From: Malania oleifera
Lineage: Eukaryota > Streptophyta > Magnoliopsida > Santalales > Ximeniaceae
Direction of reading: 5' to 3'
Assembly (NCBI RefSeq): GCF_029873635.1
Contig: NC_080421.1
Location: 38,234,617-38,298,616, forward strand
DNA length: 64,000 nucleotides
The translations under genes and the position numbers were made by a program. This document shows, one piece after another, positions 1 through 13,735 of this stretch (position 1 is its first letter; each line of letters begins with the position of its first letter). Below the pieces are notes generated by a model, which did not search any database, was not told where the DNA came from, and worked only from the letters and a program-made list of their open reading frames with translations.

Positions 1-1408
1 TCCCTGTCGTACTGGTGGTAACCCTGTAACGAAGTCCATCGAAACGTGGTCCCATTTCCATTCTGGAATGAACAGTGGCTGCAACTGTATTGCCGGTCTC
101 TGGTGCTCAACTTTAACCTGCTGACACGTCAAGCATTACTGAACAAATTCGGCTATCTCCCTCTTCATTCCTCTTCACCAGAAATACTCTCGCAGGTCCC
201 TGTACATTTTTGTACTGCCGGGATGGATTGTGTATAGGGATCTATGAGCCTCTTCCAGTATAGTTCTCCTGATCTTAGTATCTGCAGGAACACATAGCCT
301 AGTACGGAATCGCATAGCTCCGTCATCTAATATGCTAAACTCCTCTCCCTGACCATCCCGCACTCTAGCCATTACCTCTGCCAATTCTGCATCATCGCCC
401 TGAGCTGCTTTAATCCTCTCGTATAGTGTAGGCTGAACTATTAGACTGGCAATAACTGCCCGAGGACTCTTCTCTACCAATTCTATACTGAATCTCTCCA
501 AATCCACCAGAATTGCATGCTGAATCTCCACAGCTGCCAGTATAGATCCCCCTGATTTCCTGCTCAGAGCATCTGCCACTACATTTGCTTTTTCTGGGTG
601 GTAACTAATCGAGCATTCATAATATTTAATAAGCTCTAGCCACCTTCTTTGCCTCATATTCAACTCTTTCTGGGTAAAGAAATATTTCAAACTCTTATGA
701 TCCGTGAAAATCTCACAAATATTTCAAACTCTTATGATCCATGAAAATCTCACACTTTCCACCATATAAATAATGCCTCCAGATCTTGAGAGCATACACC
801 ACTGCAGCAAGCTCTAATTCATGGACAGGATAATTATTCTCATATTCTTTAAGCTTTTTGGATGCATATGCAATGACCCTACTTTACTGCATCAACACAC
901 ATCCAAGACCCTTCAAAGAGGCGTCACTGTATATTACGAACCCATCCTCCCCTGAAGGAATAGCCAGTATTGGAGCTGAAACTAACCACTGCTTTAACTC
1001 TTGAAAATTCTGCTCACAATCATCAGTCCATTCAAATTTTACATTTTTCCTCGTAAGTTGTGTTAATGGATTTGATAGCTCGGAGAAACCATCCACAAAA
1101 CTCCGGTATAACCTGCTAATCCCAGAAAACTTCTGACTTCCTGAACATTTCCCGGCCTTTCCCAAATCACCACTGCCTCTATTTTGCTTGGATCAACTGA
1201 TACTCATGTTTATGAGATCACATGGCCGAGAAAAGTAACCTGTCTTAACCAGAATTCACATTTCTTGAATTTTGCATATAATTTCCTTTCCCTTAATACC
1301 CGCAACACCAGTCTCAAATGATGCTCGTGGTCCTCGAAACTTCTTGAATAGACCAGTATATCATCGATAAACACCACCACAAATTGATCTAAGTATTGAT
1401 GGAAGATG
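1..1408 (-). pseudogene. Ty3/gypsy pol fragment (RT, RNase H, integrase)
   Basis: Read on the minus strand this is a broken chromovirus-like pol. Positions 1210-1408 hold the end of the reverse transcriptase palm with [11 protein letters not shown], the equivalent of the YVDD catalytic box, then KCEFW and FLGHVIS. Positions 884-1165 hold the connection region and start of RNase H ([32 protein letters not shown]). Positions 175-690 hold the RNase H end ([10 protein letters not shown]) and the His pair of the integrase zinc finger (H..H before YRDLREYFW). Positions about 1-174 continue with CLTCQQVK and then MDFVTGLP of the integrase core, which runs off the left edge. Frameshifts separate the pieces. 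The RT N-terminus is replaced at about 1408 by an LTR tail, so protease, gag and most of RT are lost. Not functional; family assignment is firm, lineage is inferred. Confidence 0.9.
680..753 (-). repeat. 37-bp tandem duplication inside RNase H
   Basis: A 37-bp block (aaatatttcaaactctta...) at 680-716 is repeated at 717-753 with one difference. Since 37 is not a multiple of three, the duplication shifts the RNase H frame and explains why the open frame stops here. Confidence 0.85.
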
Positions 1409-1797
1409 TTTTTAGAGAGAGAGAGAGGAGTTTCTTGCGCCAATTCCCATAAAAAATTTGACTTTTGGCAATTTATAGCCCTGGGTTCATCGATGAGACA
1501 CGTCATCTCGTCGATGAGTCTTTAAGGAATTTAGTCGACTAACTTCCTCCCTCGTCGACAAATTACAGGCTGCCCCAAAACCTCTCTCGGTATTTTCTAG
1601 TCGACGAAGCTCATCCTCGTCGATGAGGTCCTATTGTACCCTCGTCAATGAATCCTCTGTATTCGTTGATGAGGCCTTGATAAATTATTGGAGTATTTTC
1701 TCAAAGTACGATGTCGTCGACTGCCTCCTTCTGTGACTGTTTCCATTTCTCTCTCTCTTTATTATTTAAATATCATTTTTTTTTTCAGGTCGTTACA
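1409..1797 (-). mobile_element. Gypsy LTR tail fragment
   Basis: This matches the right-hand part of the LTRs ending at 43355 and 47980: a GA-rich start, an array of cgtcgaygag-type motifs, a run ending attatttaaata, and the terminus ggtcgttaca. It abuts the RT frame directly at about 1408, with no LTR head or internal sequence between, so the junction is a deletion or recombination scar. Confidence 0.75.
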
Positions 1798-2032
1798 GTG
1801 GGTGGGATTAGAAATAGTAGTTTAGATTAATAATTAAAATTGTTATTTATGATTTATCTTAGAATTTCTAAGAATGTATTTAAATTTGTTATTAGAGATA
1901 TTCTTGTAATAAAAGATTTTTAGTACTCTGGTATGTAAATATTGAGATCTTACGCTATATAATTATTTGGTATTAGAGATTTATTTTTTTTAAATAACAC
2001 TCCGGACCCTAGTTTTGGGTTCAGGGCGTTAC
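1798..2032 (-). mobile_element. Possible second gypsy LTR tail
   Basis: An AT-rich stretch ending in ttcagggcgttaca, the same kind of terminus as the gypsy LTRs elsewhere in the window (ggcgttaca, ggtcattaca). Only the end is recognisable. It is called a truncated LTR on that basis and on its position next to another LTR tail. Confidence 0.35.
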
Positions 2033-2483
2033 AATAGTCTTAGTGATGATGGAGGTAAATCCCCACAGTCACTATTCCTTGTGAAGGAAGTTCCAATTCA
2101 AGAAAAGACTTTTGTGAATACAGCCTAGGGCAAGATGCCCTATGAGTACCATTATTCATCCCTCTATCTAACCTAATGGGGTGAACTCAGCTGTAGAGTT
2201 AAATGTGTGGTAGAATGTGTGAATGATGTGTGTAAGAAATCTACAATCTTTCATTACATTAAATCATAAAAATTAATCTTAAGAATTTACAAAAAAAGGC
2301 ATGCATATTTACTATATAAAAGTAATAATTAATTGTTCGAGATTCTATACATAGCTAAAAAAAAGAAACAAGAATGAACAAAAACAAACAAACAAGTAAA
2401 GAAAACTATATAAACTAGAGGACAAACAATCAACCAAAGCGATGACCTAGACTCTCTAGTGAACCCCAACGGAGTTGCCAAGC
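2033..2483 (-). mobile_element. Ogre/Tat-like internal remnant with primer-binding site
   Basis: The reverse complement of 2464-2480 reads TGGCAACTCCGTTGGGG, close to the Ogre-type primer site TGGCGACTCCGCTGGGG for tRNA-Arg. It lies just inside an LTR boundary at about 2484 whose terminus on the minus strand is GTGTTGACTGCT. Positions 2033-2463 to its left would be the leader or internal part; no gag is readable there. Confidence 0.5.
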
Positions 2484-2782
2484 AGTCAACACCAAATTTC
2501 GTCTGACATGCAATCTAGAAAGAATAGATTGGAAGGATAAATCGAAGTCGCCACCTCATCTTTTAAGGAAGAGATAAGACGAGGAAACCCAAGTACCCTA
2601 CGAGTAAGAACCCTATGATCTACGTATTGAAATATTGAGGGTTTGGGAGTCTGGTTATGCATAAGGAAGGTATTAGACACCCTACAACATCCATTCTAGG
2701 AATGGTAGTTATCAATGGTTGAATGCTTGCCTTATACTTCTAAAATAAAAAAAGGAAGAGGGTGAGAGGATGGAATATCCCC

Positions 2783-5700
2783 TTTGTGCACCCAAACCTA
2801 ATTTCACGAGTGATTTGTTCTTGAGATGGAAAAGGGTGGTTCAAAGACCTTCCTTGTTAACCCAAAGGCTTAAACACAAAAACTATTTAAAATTGAATGA
2901 GTTTGTTTCTCTTGATCATCACAATTAACATCAATAAATGATGTAATTTGAGATGTAAAGATCAACTCATGTCTTTATAAAAATTTTATATTTTTAAAGG
3001 AAATGATTTTGAAAAGAAAAAAGAAATAAATATGGCCTCAGAATCCCTAAAAAGTAAGCCAGGAACTGATTTTTAAAATTATGAGATCTGAATGTTAAAA
3101 GAAAGAGAAAGTTATTGTGATTGAAAAAAAAAATGGGATTTGAATTAAATTTTAAAAGGGATCTTTAAGATATGATTTGCAGAATTAAAATTAAATTTTG
3201 AAATATGAAGGAAAATCCAAAATGTTTGAAAATTATATAACTTTATTTAGGTAACATCATTGGCTACTAAAAGAAAGAAAAAAAGTTCAAAGAGAAAAAG
3301 GCAAGCAAAAATATCTAATTAGTATTTGGAAAGGAGATCCTAAGCACTTATTTTTGTGCACCCAAACCTAATTTCATGAGTGATGTTTTCTTAGGATGGA
3401 AGAGGGTGGTCCAAATACCTTCCCTATTAACCCAAAGGCTTAAACACAAAAACTATTTAAAATTGAATGAGTTTGTTTCTCTTGATCATCAGAATCAACA
3501 TCAATAAATGATGTAATTTGAGATGAAAAGATCAACTCATTTGTTGACTTTGGTGTAATCCCAAGAGATGGGTGAATTGGAAATTTAAAATTTATTCCTA
3601 GGTTTAGCTAAGCTAGTAGCAGTAATACACAACCTACGGTCTGTCTATGTTTTTCCCAATATTATAGAAAAACTACTGAGCAAATATTTAAACAAATAAA
3701 CCAATCTCAGTATTTCTCAACCATTCAAACCATGTATGTAAAATAATCAAAATAATAAATAATAGCATACATGTACGAAAATTGAAGTGCAGAAAATAAG
3801 GCAACACACGATATGATATCGGGGTTCGGTCAATACTGCCTACGTCCCCGCCTCAAGCTCACAAGTAAGAGGATTCCACTAATGCTCGCTTACCGGGTGG
3901 AGCGACACCATTTACAAGATCACCTCTCCTTACTGGGCGAGGAATACCCCAAAATCACATTCACAGGGTTAACCCCAACCTATACAATCGATCTTTACGG
4001 GTTAGATCAAAACCCCCTCTGGCCATGCCTAGAATACAACTGATGATGAAATATAAATTTCCATGTACAATATACGTGCTTCTTCAATAAGAAAATATGT
4101 ATCAATACGCACAACACAATTAATTGCACTTCAGTATGATAGGATTTATAAGCTTAATGAAGTTTAAAAGTCAACTCTCAGTATAATGCAAATATAGCAA
4201 TCAGTATGTGAGAGAGTTTGTGTGAGGATCTTTGAATCAAGATAACTATATCAATCATAAAGTGTAATATCAAAGATCTTAAACACATAAGCAAATATCT
4301 CAAAAATGATTTTCAAAAATCAAGCACAAAAGATATTTGGAAATGTAGCTTGTCAAAAATATTTTGCTAAAATCACAAGACAAACTCTTGAGTCTTGCAA
4401 CAAGAATGCAATGACTCACAAGCTTAAGAAAGTTTTCCCAAAATAAATTTATGAATTAAATCACAAGGGAAAACTCTAGCTCACTCTCAATAAAATCAAT
4501 ATCAAACAAGTATATGCAATGAGAGTGTAAGCTTCAAGAATGATGTACGAATATATGCACAATAATATGAAAATCAAAATCCCGTCTCAAGTTGCAATTA
4601 ATTTGCAAACAATGAGTATAACAAATGATTCTCCTCAAAATGATTTTTCAAATAAGAGTGTCAGGAGAATGAACAATATGCTTTACAGATTTGAAAGAGT
4701 ATGAGCAATGGGAGTATAAAAATTTCAGAGGATTTTTTGCTAATCAATATGTTAATTGCTTGCTAATTTCTCCAAATGAAAGGCTATATATAGCCTTTTA
4801 GAAAAATATAACTGTTGAGGACATAAAAGGCATTTTTAGAATTGTTTAATTATGTTTAATAAAAATTAACCTTGTTAAACTACGGTAAAAATTTGACCAA
4901 CCCGAGAGGTTCGGTTGACCAAGGATAGGGTTCGGTCAAGCACTTTAATAAGTTTGGTCAACCAAGGCAAATTTCAGCTATAGGTTTGGTCGACCGTCTC
5001 AAGGCGATTTTGAACCCTTCGTGGGTTCGATCGACCAAGACAAAGGTTTGGTCGGCTACTCATCTAGGTTCAGTCGACCAAGCCTAACTTGAACAACATA
5101 TTTGGTCGACCAAGTAATTGGGGAGTCAGACACTTTATGATTCAGTCGACCGAGGGATGTACGTTCAAAACAGAACGGTTGGCTGATGCTTGATCAACAT
5201 ATTGACTTCAACCTAGTTCGGTCAACCGAAGTGTTTATAATGCAAGTCGGTCGGTCGACCGAGGCTACTTAAAAATGAGCATTTATGGTTTTGTTTAGCC
5301 CTTGTGCTTTTTAAACCTTGGTGAACAAGCTTATGACATTTTAGTTTAAGGGTTTGGTTGACCGAGACTTTTAATTAAGCCCAAAAACCAACGGTCGATC
5401 GAAGTCTGTCTATGGTCTTTTGATTTTTCCTATGGTCAGACTACGACCTCTTGAGCTTATACATCCCATCATGCATGCAATGTAATTATTACAGACTCAA
5501 ATATGAAATCAAAATGTAATACAATGAAACACAACATGTCTCTTCTTTTGCTCTTCATTTTCTCATTGAATATGCTAGGAATATGTGCTCTTTAAGGTCT
5601 TTTTGGCATCCACTTCACTTTCATATGTGTGTTCTAAATGATTAATCTATTCAAGTACTTAGGCACACACATTAGTAACTTACGGTTTGTCATTATCAAA

Positions 5701-5922
5701 ATCAGGGATCGGACTCAAAAAATAAACATCATGTCTTTATAAAAAGCTTATATTTAAAGGAAATGATTTAAAAAAAAAAGAGAGGTAAACATGGCCTTGT
5801 AATCCCTACAAAGTAAGCCAGGAACTAATTTTGAAAATTTTGAGATGTGAGATTTTAAAAGAAAGGGGAAGTTATTATGATTGAAAACAAATTAGGATTT
5901 GAATTAAATTTTAAACGGGATC
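2783..5922. repeat. 570-bp tandem duplication, second unit split by an insertion
   Basis: Unit one runs 2783-3352 and starts tttgtgcacccaaaccta. Unit two starts identically at 3353, is interrupted at 3541 by the solo copia LTR, resumes at 5734 (gtctttataaaaagctt) and ends at 5922. The insertion postdates the duplication, because the empty site aactcatgtcttt is intact in unit one. Confidence 0.85.
3542..5728 (-). mobile_element. Solo copia (SIRE/Maximus-like) LTR, reverse orientation
   Basis: A 2.19-kb LTR on the minus strand. Its right end (gggatcggactcaaaaa) is the reverse complement of the LTR head seen at 12512, 14095 and 48025. Its left end is the reverse complement of the LTR tail with cccaattca...gggaatacacca. 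It carries the ggtcgaccgaa motif array (about 4890-5400). Target duplications are tcatt (3537-3541) and tcatg (5729-5733), one mismatch, and the empty site is visible in the neighbouring duplicate unit. No internal sequence remains, as expected after LTR-LTR recombination. The apparent reading frame at 3813-4043 is LTR sequence, not a gene. Confidence 0.85.
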
Positions 5923-6514
5923 CGACTCACTCTAAAAATGAGCAGCACAAAGGTTATCCCAAGTATAGGAATTCTGTCATGTAATATTTAGCCCAAAGGC
6001 CAGATTATCTCCTCAGGGAATGCAGCTAAATTCCAAACTCGTATAAAAAGTTTACTAAACATGGTTCAGATTCAGTTTTGGGGATTTTTAAGATATTTGT
6101 GATTCGATTGAAACGATACAAAAACTAAACTATAAACCTAACATGTATAAAATTAACGAAAAGAAACGGGAAACAAGAAAAATAAAATAGACGATAACAA
6201 AATTAACTGCAGAAAATAATCCTATGTTTAACCATTCAGATAGGGAATAAAACCTACGTTTGAAATTTCGGGCAAACGCCTAAAATTAAAAACTTTATTA
6301 CGTAACTGAAGCAAGCAACCCTAAAATCATCAATCAAACACTAACACGACCAAAACTAAATTTTTAACACAATCAAGAACTTAACAAAACGCAAACTAAA
6401 AACTGAACTTTAATAAAAAACCAAATAGAAATTAAAAATTTCAAGACTTTAATTAAAACACAACTCAAATAAGCAATATTAACTTAAACAATTATTTAAA
6501 AGAAAAGAGAGAAT

Positions 6515-6583
<69 letters not shown>

Positions 6584-6685
6584 ACCCAATACTCAACGCA
6601 AGAATTAACTCAAAATAAATATTTAAAGCTGTATTTAAATGACAATGAAAATTAAATAACAAGTAAATAAAACAACTAATTAAAC

Positions 6686-6756
<71 letters not shown>

Positions 6757-8744
6757 GTACTGATGTGAAAAAGCTCCTTTTGCTGCGCATGACTTCCCAA
6801 GGGAAGAAAAGAAAGACTAAAAAAAAACTATTCTAAAACCTTACTCTTGCATACAAAAGCTGCTACCCTAGAAAACCTACTAAAGCCTTTTTTATAAAGG
6901 CAACCAATCCCTAAGGAAACCCCCTCCTAGGCACGACTATGTTTTATCCTTTAAGCCCGCGCCTCTTCAACGCATGCATGGCCTACGTGGTCTTGTCACC
7001 CAAAGAAAACATGGCCAGCTTAGCGAGTTCAAAGCCCAGCTCCTTAGTAACTCTCATGGCCAGCCCATATGCCCATGCTCGCATGGGCTCACGACCCTCT
7101 TGGCATGTCCCATGCAATTAACTTGCAATTGAAAATGTAATTTGATCATTCAAAATCCCACTTTGCATGTGTTATTTAATTTGCTGCCGTCCTTCAATTT
7201 ACAAGCTTAAATTTCTTCCAAAATTAAAAGTACACGACCTCTCTACACGCACGTACATTTTTTATTTTGGCCTCAATGTCCAAAAATTATCCTGCAAAAA
7301 TAAAACACGAATGTCTGTAAATTTTTTGACAAAAATAGGATAATTATTTTAAAATTATCAGATGAACTCAATATTAAAATATGTGACATAATTAGGCATT
7401 TACTTAAAATTGTAATCTTTAATGCATGAAATTAAACACCTAATTACATAACATTGATGCGTAATTGCACCCCTCAACTAACGTTTTGCTAGTCTCTAGC
7501 AAATAACGTGAATGCAATCAGACTAGGAGAGTAGCAACTAAAATTTCAATACTCATGAAAACCACATGCTATAATGTTTTGCTAGTCTTTGAGCAAACCA
7601 AAAACTAAGAAAACTACCAAATCCTATCAATCTCCTTTTTTGCGGGAAACACGGTTGCATTTACCAAATGTAACAAGGCTTTAAACACATAGGTCGATCC
7701 AAGTGGACGAGTTGTAGTCTCGTGAGGGCTTCCAGGGTGACATCCACAAACACCAATTCTGATGAATATTAAATGAATGCACATGAAACACAATCATACC
7801 ATTCCACATACAGGATCTAACCTATTTGTGATGTGTCGAGTCCTTCACCGTAGCATCTTCTCACCTACTTGTCATGTACCAAGATCACCCTAAATCAGCT
7901 TATTCACAAACCAGCCTTGAATACATATGTGGCATTAAGCAGTTGAAAAGTCTTCATATGTGGAGAACATGTGTCGTGTCCTTGACCTTTTTTTTTTTTG
8001 TAGTTGTGTGGAATAGGTATTAATCTTTCACCTCATTCTGATGCATTTCTATTTATTTTTTTCTTTCTTCTGTTCATTTTTCAATTTCTCTCTTTTCATG
8101 GTCAGTTAGGACAATCATTACACTTCTTTTATTGTCTTCAAACCACCCATGTGAATTAAGCTCGAATACAATTTCATGAAATAAGTTTATTTCTAGGGGT
8201 GACCTTCTCTTAAATAGGCTACAAGGCCTAGGTTTTTATCTCCCTACTAGATGTCACCTCTAGGTTAGCAAATCAAAAATTGAGACTAGTGTACAAAGAA
8301 TATCCAGAAAAAGGAAAAGTTGATTTTCATAAACTTTGAGTTGACGTCAAAACTCAAAAGAACGATAAATGGCTCAAGAATACCTTACAAGGTGTCATAG
8401 TTGCCACGAGTGCTCTCTCACTGCTCATAAGGAATCCTAAATGCTATGAGTCACATGAACATGTGTTTTTAGCCTCATGAGATATCATGTAAATACAAGA
8501 GTTTATATAATCGGATTAACACGAATGAACTACTAGTCAATCTACATAGAGTTACAATTCCTAAATTAGCCATATAAAGAGAAACTACATATAAATAACC
8601 TAAGTGTGCAACTCCTAGGTTATATGCAAGTATGTAAAGGGTATAAGTCAGTGTTAATCATGGTCTAATCATCCATATTCAATAATTTTTTTTTTTTGTG
8701 TGCATAAGGATATCATCAAATGGAAGCACACAGTGTCACATGCA
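5923..8744 (-). mobile_element. 3' LTR of a gag-only Athila/Tat-like gypsy element
   Basis: The head gactcactctaaaaatga at 5924 is repeated at 10979, and the two copies stay collinear for over 1.5 kb, including two GA microsatellites and the peptide-like stretch at 6939-7121 (copy at 11980-12168). The LTR is about 2.8 kb. On the minus strand it is preceded by a purine tract at 8745-8760 (TTGGGGGGTGAGAATT), the expected polypurine tract. The left junction falls inside the duplicated unit (gggatc/tttaag in the intact copy). Confidence 0.8.
6517..6754. repeat. Two GA microsatellites in the LTR
   Basis: Uninterrupted (GA)n at 6517-6580 and 6690-6754, separated by about 110 bp. The same pair occurs in the sister LTR at about 11539-11630 and 11741-11798 with different lengths. 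They produce spurious Leu/Ser-repeat frames on the minus strand. Confidence 0.95.
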
Positions 8745-10977
8745 AATTCTCACCCCCCAAACTAAAGTGAAACATTGTCTTCAATGTGAAAGCATAAGGA
8801 TGGAAGTAGAGACATACCTAGGTAGAGAAGTAAAGGAAAATAAAAACTGAAACTAAGGAAAAATGTACCTAAAAAGAAAGCAAAATAAAACAAAATGAAA
8901 AGAAAGAAAAGAAAAACATCATAGTCTGTTTGACAAAGGCTTTTGAGGAATTTCATTTGGAGGGTGCAGTTTTATAAATTGAACAGTGGGTCTCCAAATT
9001 TGAGTCACCACAATGAATCAGTCTTATTACCTGCACGAAAGTTAGCCGCAAATAAATTAATGCTCTTCAAAATACCAGACAATACATGTGTAACTTGACT
9101 TTCTTGTTTTGATAAGAAATGATCTTTATTTAGTATGCTTTCAAGGAAACTTCTTTAAGAATTGGTTTTTAAGGAAAAGTTGTCAGAACAATTACCTTTA
9201 GTTCTTCAGAAGCATCAACATTAAAATTTTTACCTAGTTCCTTGAAAATTGAACTCTCACCATTCTGCTCAACTTCTTCATGTGGTGCACCAATTACCTT
9301 ACAGTTGTAAAGATTTGCTTCGACATTGCAATCCTTGACATTTACTACAGTAGGTAATGATGGTTCCATGGTTGTCACTTGCACTTGAATATTTGGCTGG
9401 GCTTGACTTCTTCAATTCCGGGAACGCTTTCTCTAATTCTTCTTTAACTTCGTGTGTCTTAGTTGCAACATCAGGTGTCAAGACAACTATTTGTCCATCA
9501 ATGGGTATCTCAGGTCAGAAAACTTATTTTTCACTTCTGAGAGTACTAACAACCTTCTCTATCTCAAGAGAATCCTTTGAGACATTATGTACTTGTTAAT
9601 GTTGTTGCCGGTAGACCTGAGGATCAGGCTAAGGTTGTGCCAAAAATTTCTATTTTTCTAGGGTACTCAATTGCATACTCAACTCATTAATGGTGTGCTG
9701 CAATGCATTTATGGTCTAAGTGTTAATCTGTATAAATTCTTGAATTGTATTAGCCATCTGTGCCGTGCTATCCTCAAAAGACGTCGTCGGTGGAATAGGA
9801 GCTTCATTAGATTGAAATCCTGGAAGTGTGTAGCTCCGATAGATTTGTTGTAGTTGATACTGATGCAAAGGAGTAATTATATAATATGTTGGCTGCAAAG
9901 GTGGTGCATAAGATTGAGGAGGCTGCTGAAACTGTGAAGAAGATGGATCAAATTGATCATTCCTCCATGAGAAATTCGGGTGATTCCTCCATTCTGGATC
10001 GTAGGTGTTCAACAATGGCTAGTTTGGAGCTTTGTTAACCCAATTTGTTGATTGCATCTGATTAGACTTACTCTCCTTTTCTAATTCCATAACTTCTACC
10101 CTCCTTTCCAGCGCAGCAACATGAGCTTGGAGATCAATCTCCTCTTTAACCTCATATTTACCTCCACCACCGATTGCTCTGAGAGGTTGTACTGTCATTG
10201 GTTCCCAATCATATTGTGTATTCCATTGTTTGGCACTTTCAGCTAAGTAGTCAAAGAATGAAAGTGTCTGATCCGGTTACTTTCTAAAGAATTCTCCATT
10301 GCACATAGTCTGGACAAATTGTTTGCAATCAGGAGTAAGAGTTGTATAAAAATAGTTGACTAACCTCCAAGATTCAATCTCATGATGTGGACAAATATTA
10401 ATCAAATCCTTGAACCTCTCCTAGCAAGCCTGGAAAGTATCGTCACCCTTCTGCATAAACTGATTGATTTGTTCCTACAAAAATCGAGTTTTGAATGAGG
10501 GAAAAAACTTATGTAAAAATTCACGTTCCATATAAGCCCAATTAGAGATAGAGTGAGGTCTCATAGAATTAAACCACATCTTCGCTTTATCCTTAAAAGA
10601 GGCAGGAAATAAACGAAGTTTAGTAAATCATCAATTCCAACTCTAGTAATAACAGTATTGCAAGTCAACTCAAAATCCGCTAGGTGCTGATAAGGACACT
10701 CAAATTCTGTCCCCTCGAATTGAGGTATCATTCACATCCTCCCATGCTTAATTGGGAAATTAAGTGCATCATTATGTAAAGCAGTGTAAGACAGTGCAGT
10801 GATTCGTGTGGGCTACAAAAAATTCATAAGCGTGCGTGGTGCAGGTGCAGTCGTAATTTTTTTTTCAATATTTTTTCTTTTTCTTCTTTTTAATTTCCAG
10901 GAGAAAAAACAAAATAAAAGGGAAAAATACTAGTTTGAAACTAAAACTGACATTCCCCGGCAACGGCGCCAAAAAAT
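8745..10977 (-). pseudogene. Athila/Tat-like gag region, no pol
   Basis: Minus-strand gag of a gypsy element, broken by stops. From the primer site leftwards: about 10250-10500 encodes pieces such as ERFKDLI, CPHHEIESWRLVNYFY, KQFVQTMCNGEF and FFDYLAESAKQW, the retrotransposon gag core. Then 10021-10250 encodes a VAALERRVEVMELEKE coiled-coil stretch. Then 9716-10015 is open with WRNHPNFSWRNDQ and a Gln/Pro-rich tail, a hallmark of this gag type. The last readable piece, at 9169-9481, is a Glu-rich tail. Nothing resembling protease, RT or integrase lies before the polypurine tract at 8745-8760, so the element is a short non-autonomous or deleted form of about 2.2 kb internally. Protein identity comes from motif memory, not a search. 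Confidence 0.8.
10954..10971 (-). other. Primer-binding site, tRNA-Asp type
   Basis: On the minus strand it reads TGGCGCCGTTGCCGGGGA, the site used by Athila-like elements and complementary to the 3' end of plant tRNA-Asp. It sits six bases inside the 5' LTR edge at 10978, which fixes the orientation and LTR boundary. Confidence 0.85.
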
Positions 10978-12511
<1,534 letters not shown>

Positions 12512-13735
12512 TGTTGACTTTTTGAGTCCTATCACTGTTTTGATGCTGACAAAGCATCTGTATCTTATGTGTGTTCTTAGTTTGTGAACAGGTTCATATT
12601 TCAACACACACATAAGATTTAAGGGAAATGAAGGCCAAGACGGATCTTAATGCACATATACGTGGCGTACTCCATGAAAAGAAGAGCAAAAGATTAAGAA
12701 GATAACATTTGAATTTCATTGTATTGCATTTAATTTTTTATTTTGGTCTGTAATAATTGCATGACATGCATGATATGGATAAAAGCTCAGTGATGACCAT
12801 ATACTGACCATAAGGAACCACATGACCTTAGGAAGGTCGACCGATGTCGGATTTTTAGGGTAAGCTCAAAAGACCATAAGTCCCAACATATTGCATGAAA
12901 AAGCTCCCTATAACTTAGCATTAACAAATATGTGATTAGAGGTGTCTTTAAAAGGATGTTAGAGGCTAAATTGCACAAAGTTGGTGTGTTCAGTCAACTG
13001 AACCCCAACACACAGAGCACTTTGGTTGACTGAACCCCCCCCCCCCCAGGGTCAAAAGTTTGACCATTTGGTCGACCGTCTTAAAATGAAGTCCAAAGCC
13101 TTGGTTGACTGAACTGGCACGTGGGAAATCCCAATTTCCTGGTCAACTGAACTCCCAGTTGTAAAATAGCCCGGTTGACCGAATTTCGGAGGTTCTGAAA
13201 TCGCCTCAAGTCTGGTCGACCATCACTTCAGTTCAAAAACACCCTAGTCGACCGAACTAAGCAACTTGGTCGACCGAACCTCAAAAGTGGTCGACTGAAC
13301 CTCTCAGGTTGGTTGATTTTTACTGAGGTTAAACTGGGTTATTTTTAATTAAACTCACTTAATCTTTTTCTAAAATAACCATGGTGTCCCCAATGGTTAT
13401 ATTTTTCCTCAAGTCTATAAATACCCCATCATTTGTCTTAATTAGTGTGAGATTAGAAACATCATAAAGAAAAATCCTCTCAAGTTTTTATACTCATTTT
13501 TTCATCCTCTCTTAGTTGTTTATTTGGAAAATCATTTTCAAAGAGAGTGTTTTATTTATATTGGGCATTTTGTTTTACTCTTATCTTGCATTCATTTTTC
13601 AAATCATATCTTTTGAGAGTAAATCTATAGTTTCTCCCATATATTTTATTTGATAAATATCCTTGGGAGTAAATCATTTTTGGCTTGAGAATCTTGCACA
13701 TCTATTGCAAGATTTAAAGGCTCACGTGCTTATGT
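12512..13735 (+). mobile_element. Copia LTR 1 of a three-LTR array (3'-truncated)
   Basis: Begins TGTTGACTTTTTGAG right after the cgtaa target duplication. It carries the ggtcgaccgaa motif array (about 12835-13320) and a TATA box TATAAATA at 13416-13423. It is collinear with LTR 2 until about 13735 (aaggctcacgtgct), where LTR 2 continues but this copy jumps into internal 3' sequence. The missing tail corresponds to about 0.68 kb. Confidence 0.8.
13416..13423 (+). promoter_or_regulatory. LTR TATA box
   Basis: TATAAATA downstream of the motif array. It is conserved at 22591-22598 in LTR 2, at 44812-44819 in the solo LTR, and as TATATATA near 48958 in the next element. It is the likely Pol II promoter of the copia LTR. 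Confidence 0.55.

Larger units (their letters stand above)
2484..5922 (-). mobile_element. Ogre/Tat-like LTR, interrupted by a solo copia LTR
   Basis: Sequence to the right of the primer site continues as a non-coding repeat. It contains text typical of these LTRs (ggaaggtattagacacccta at 2666-2685) and a long tandem duplication, and is cut by the solo LTR at 3542-5728. It is truncated at 5922, where the next element's LTR begins. The LTR identity follows from the primer site; there is no second copy in the window to confirm it. Confidence 0.5.

Noticed and set aside
3813-4043. Plus-strand frame of 76 residues
   Set aside because: It lies in the tail half of the solo copia LTR. The corresponding sequence in other LTR copies (about 35830-36010) is interrupted.
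6492-6800. 102-residue minus-strand frame with Ser-Leu repeats (also 11500-11700)
   Set aside because: It is a translated GA microsatellite within an LTR.
6939-7121. Frame repeated at 11980-12168, hinting at a conserved peptide
   Set aside because: Both copies lie at the same place in partner LTRs, so similarity reflects LTR duplication, not protein conservation.
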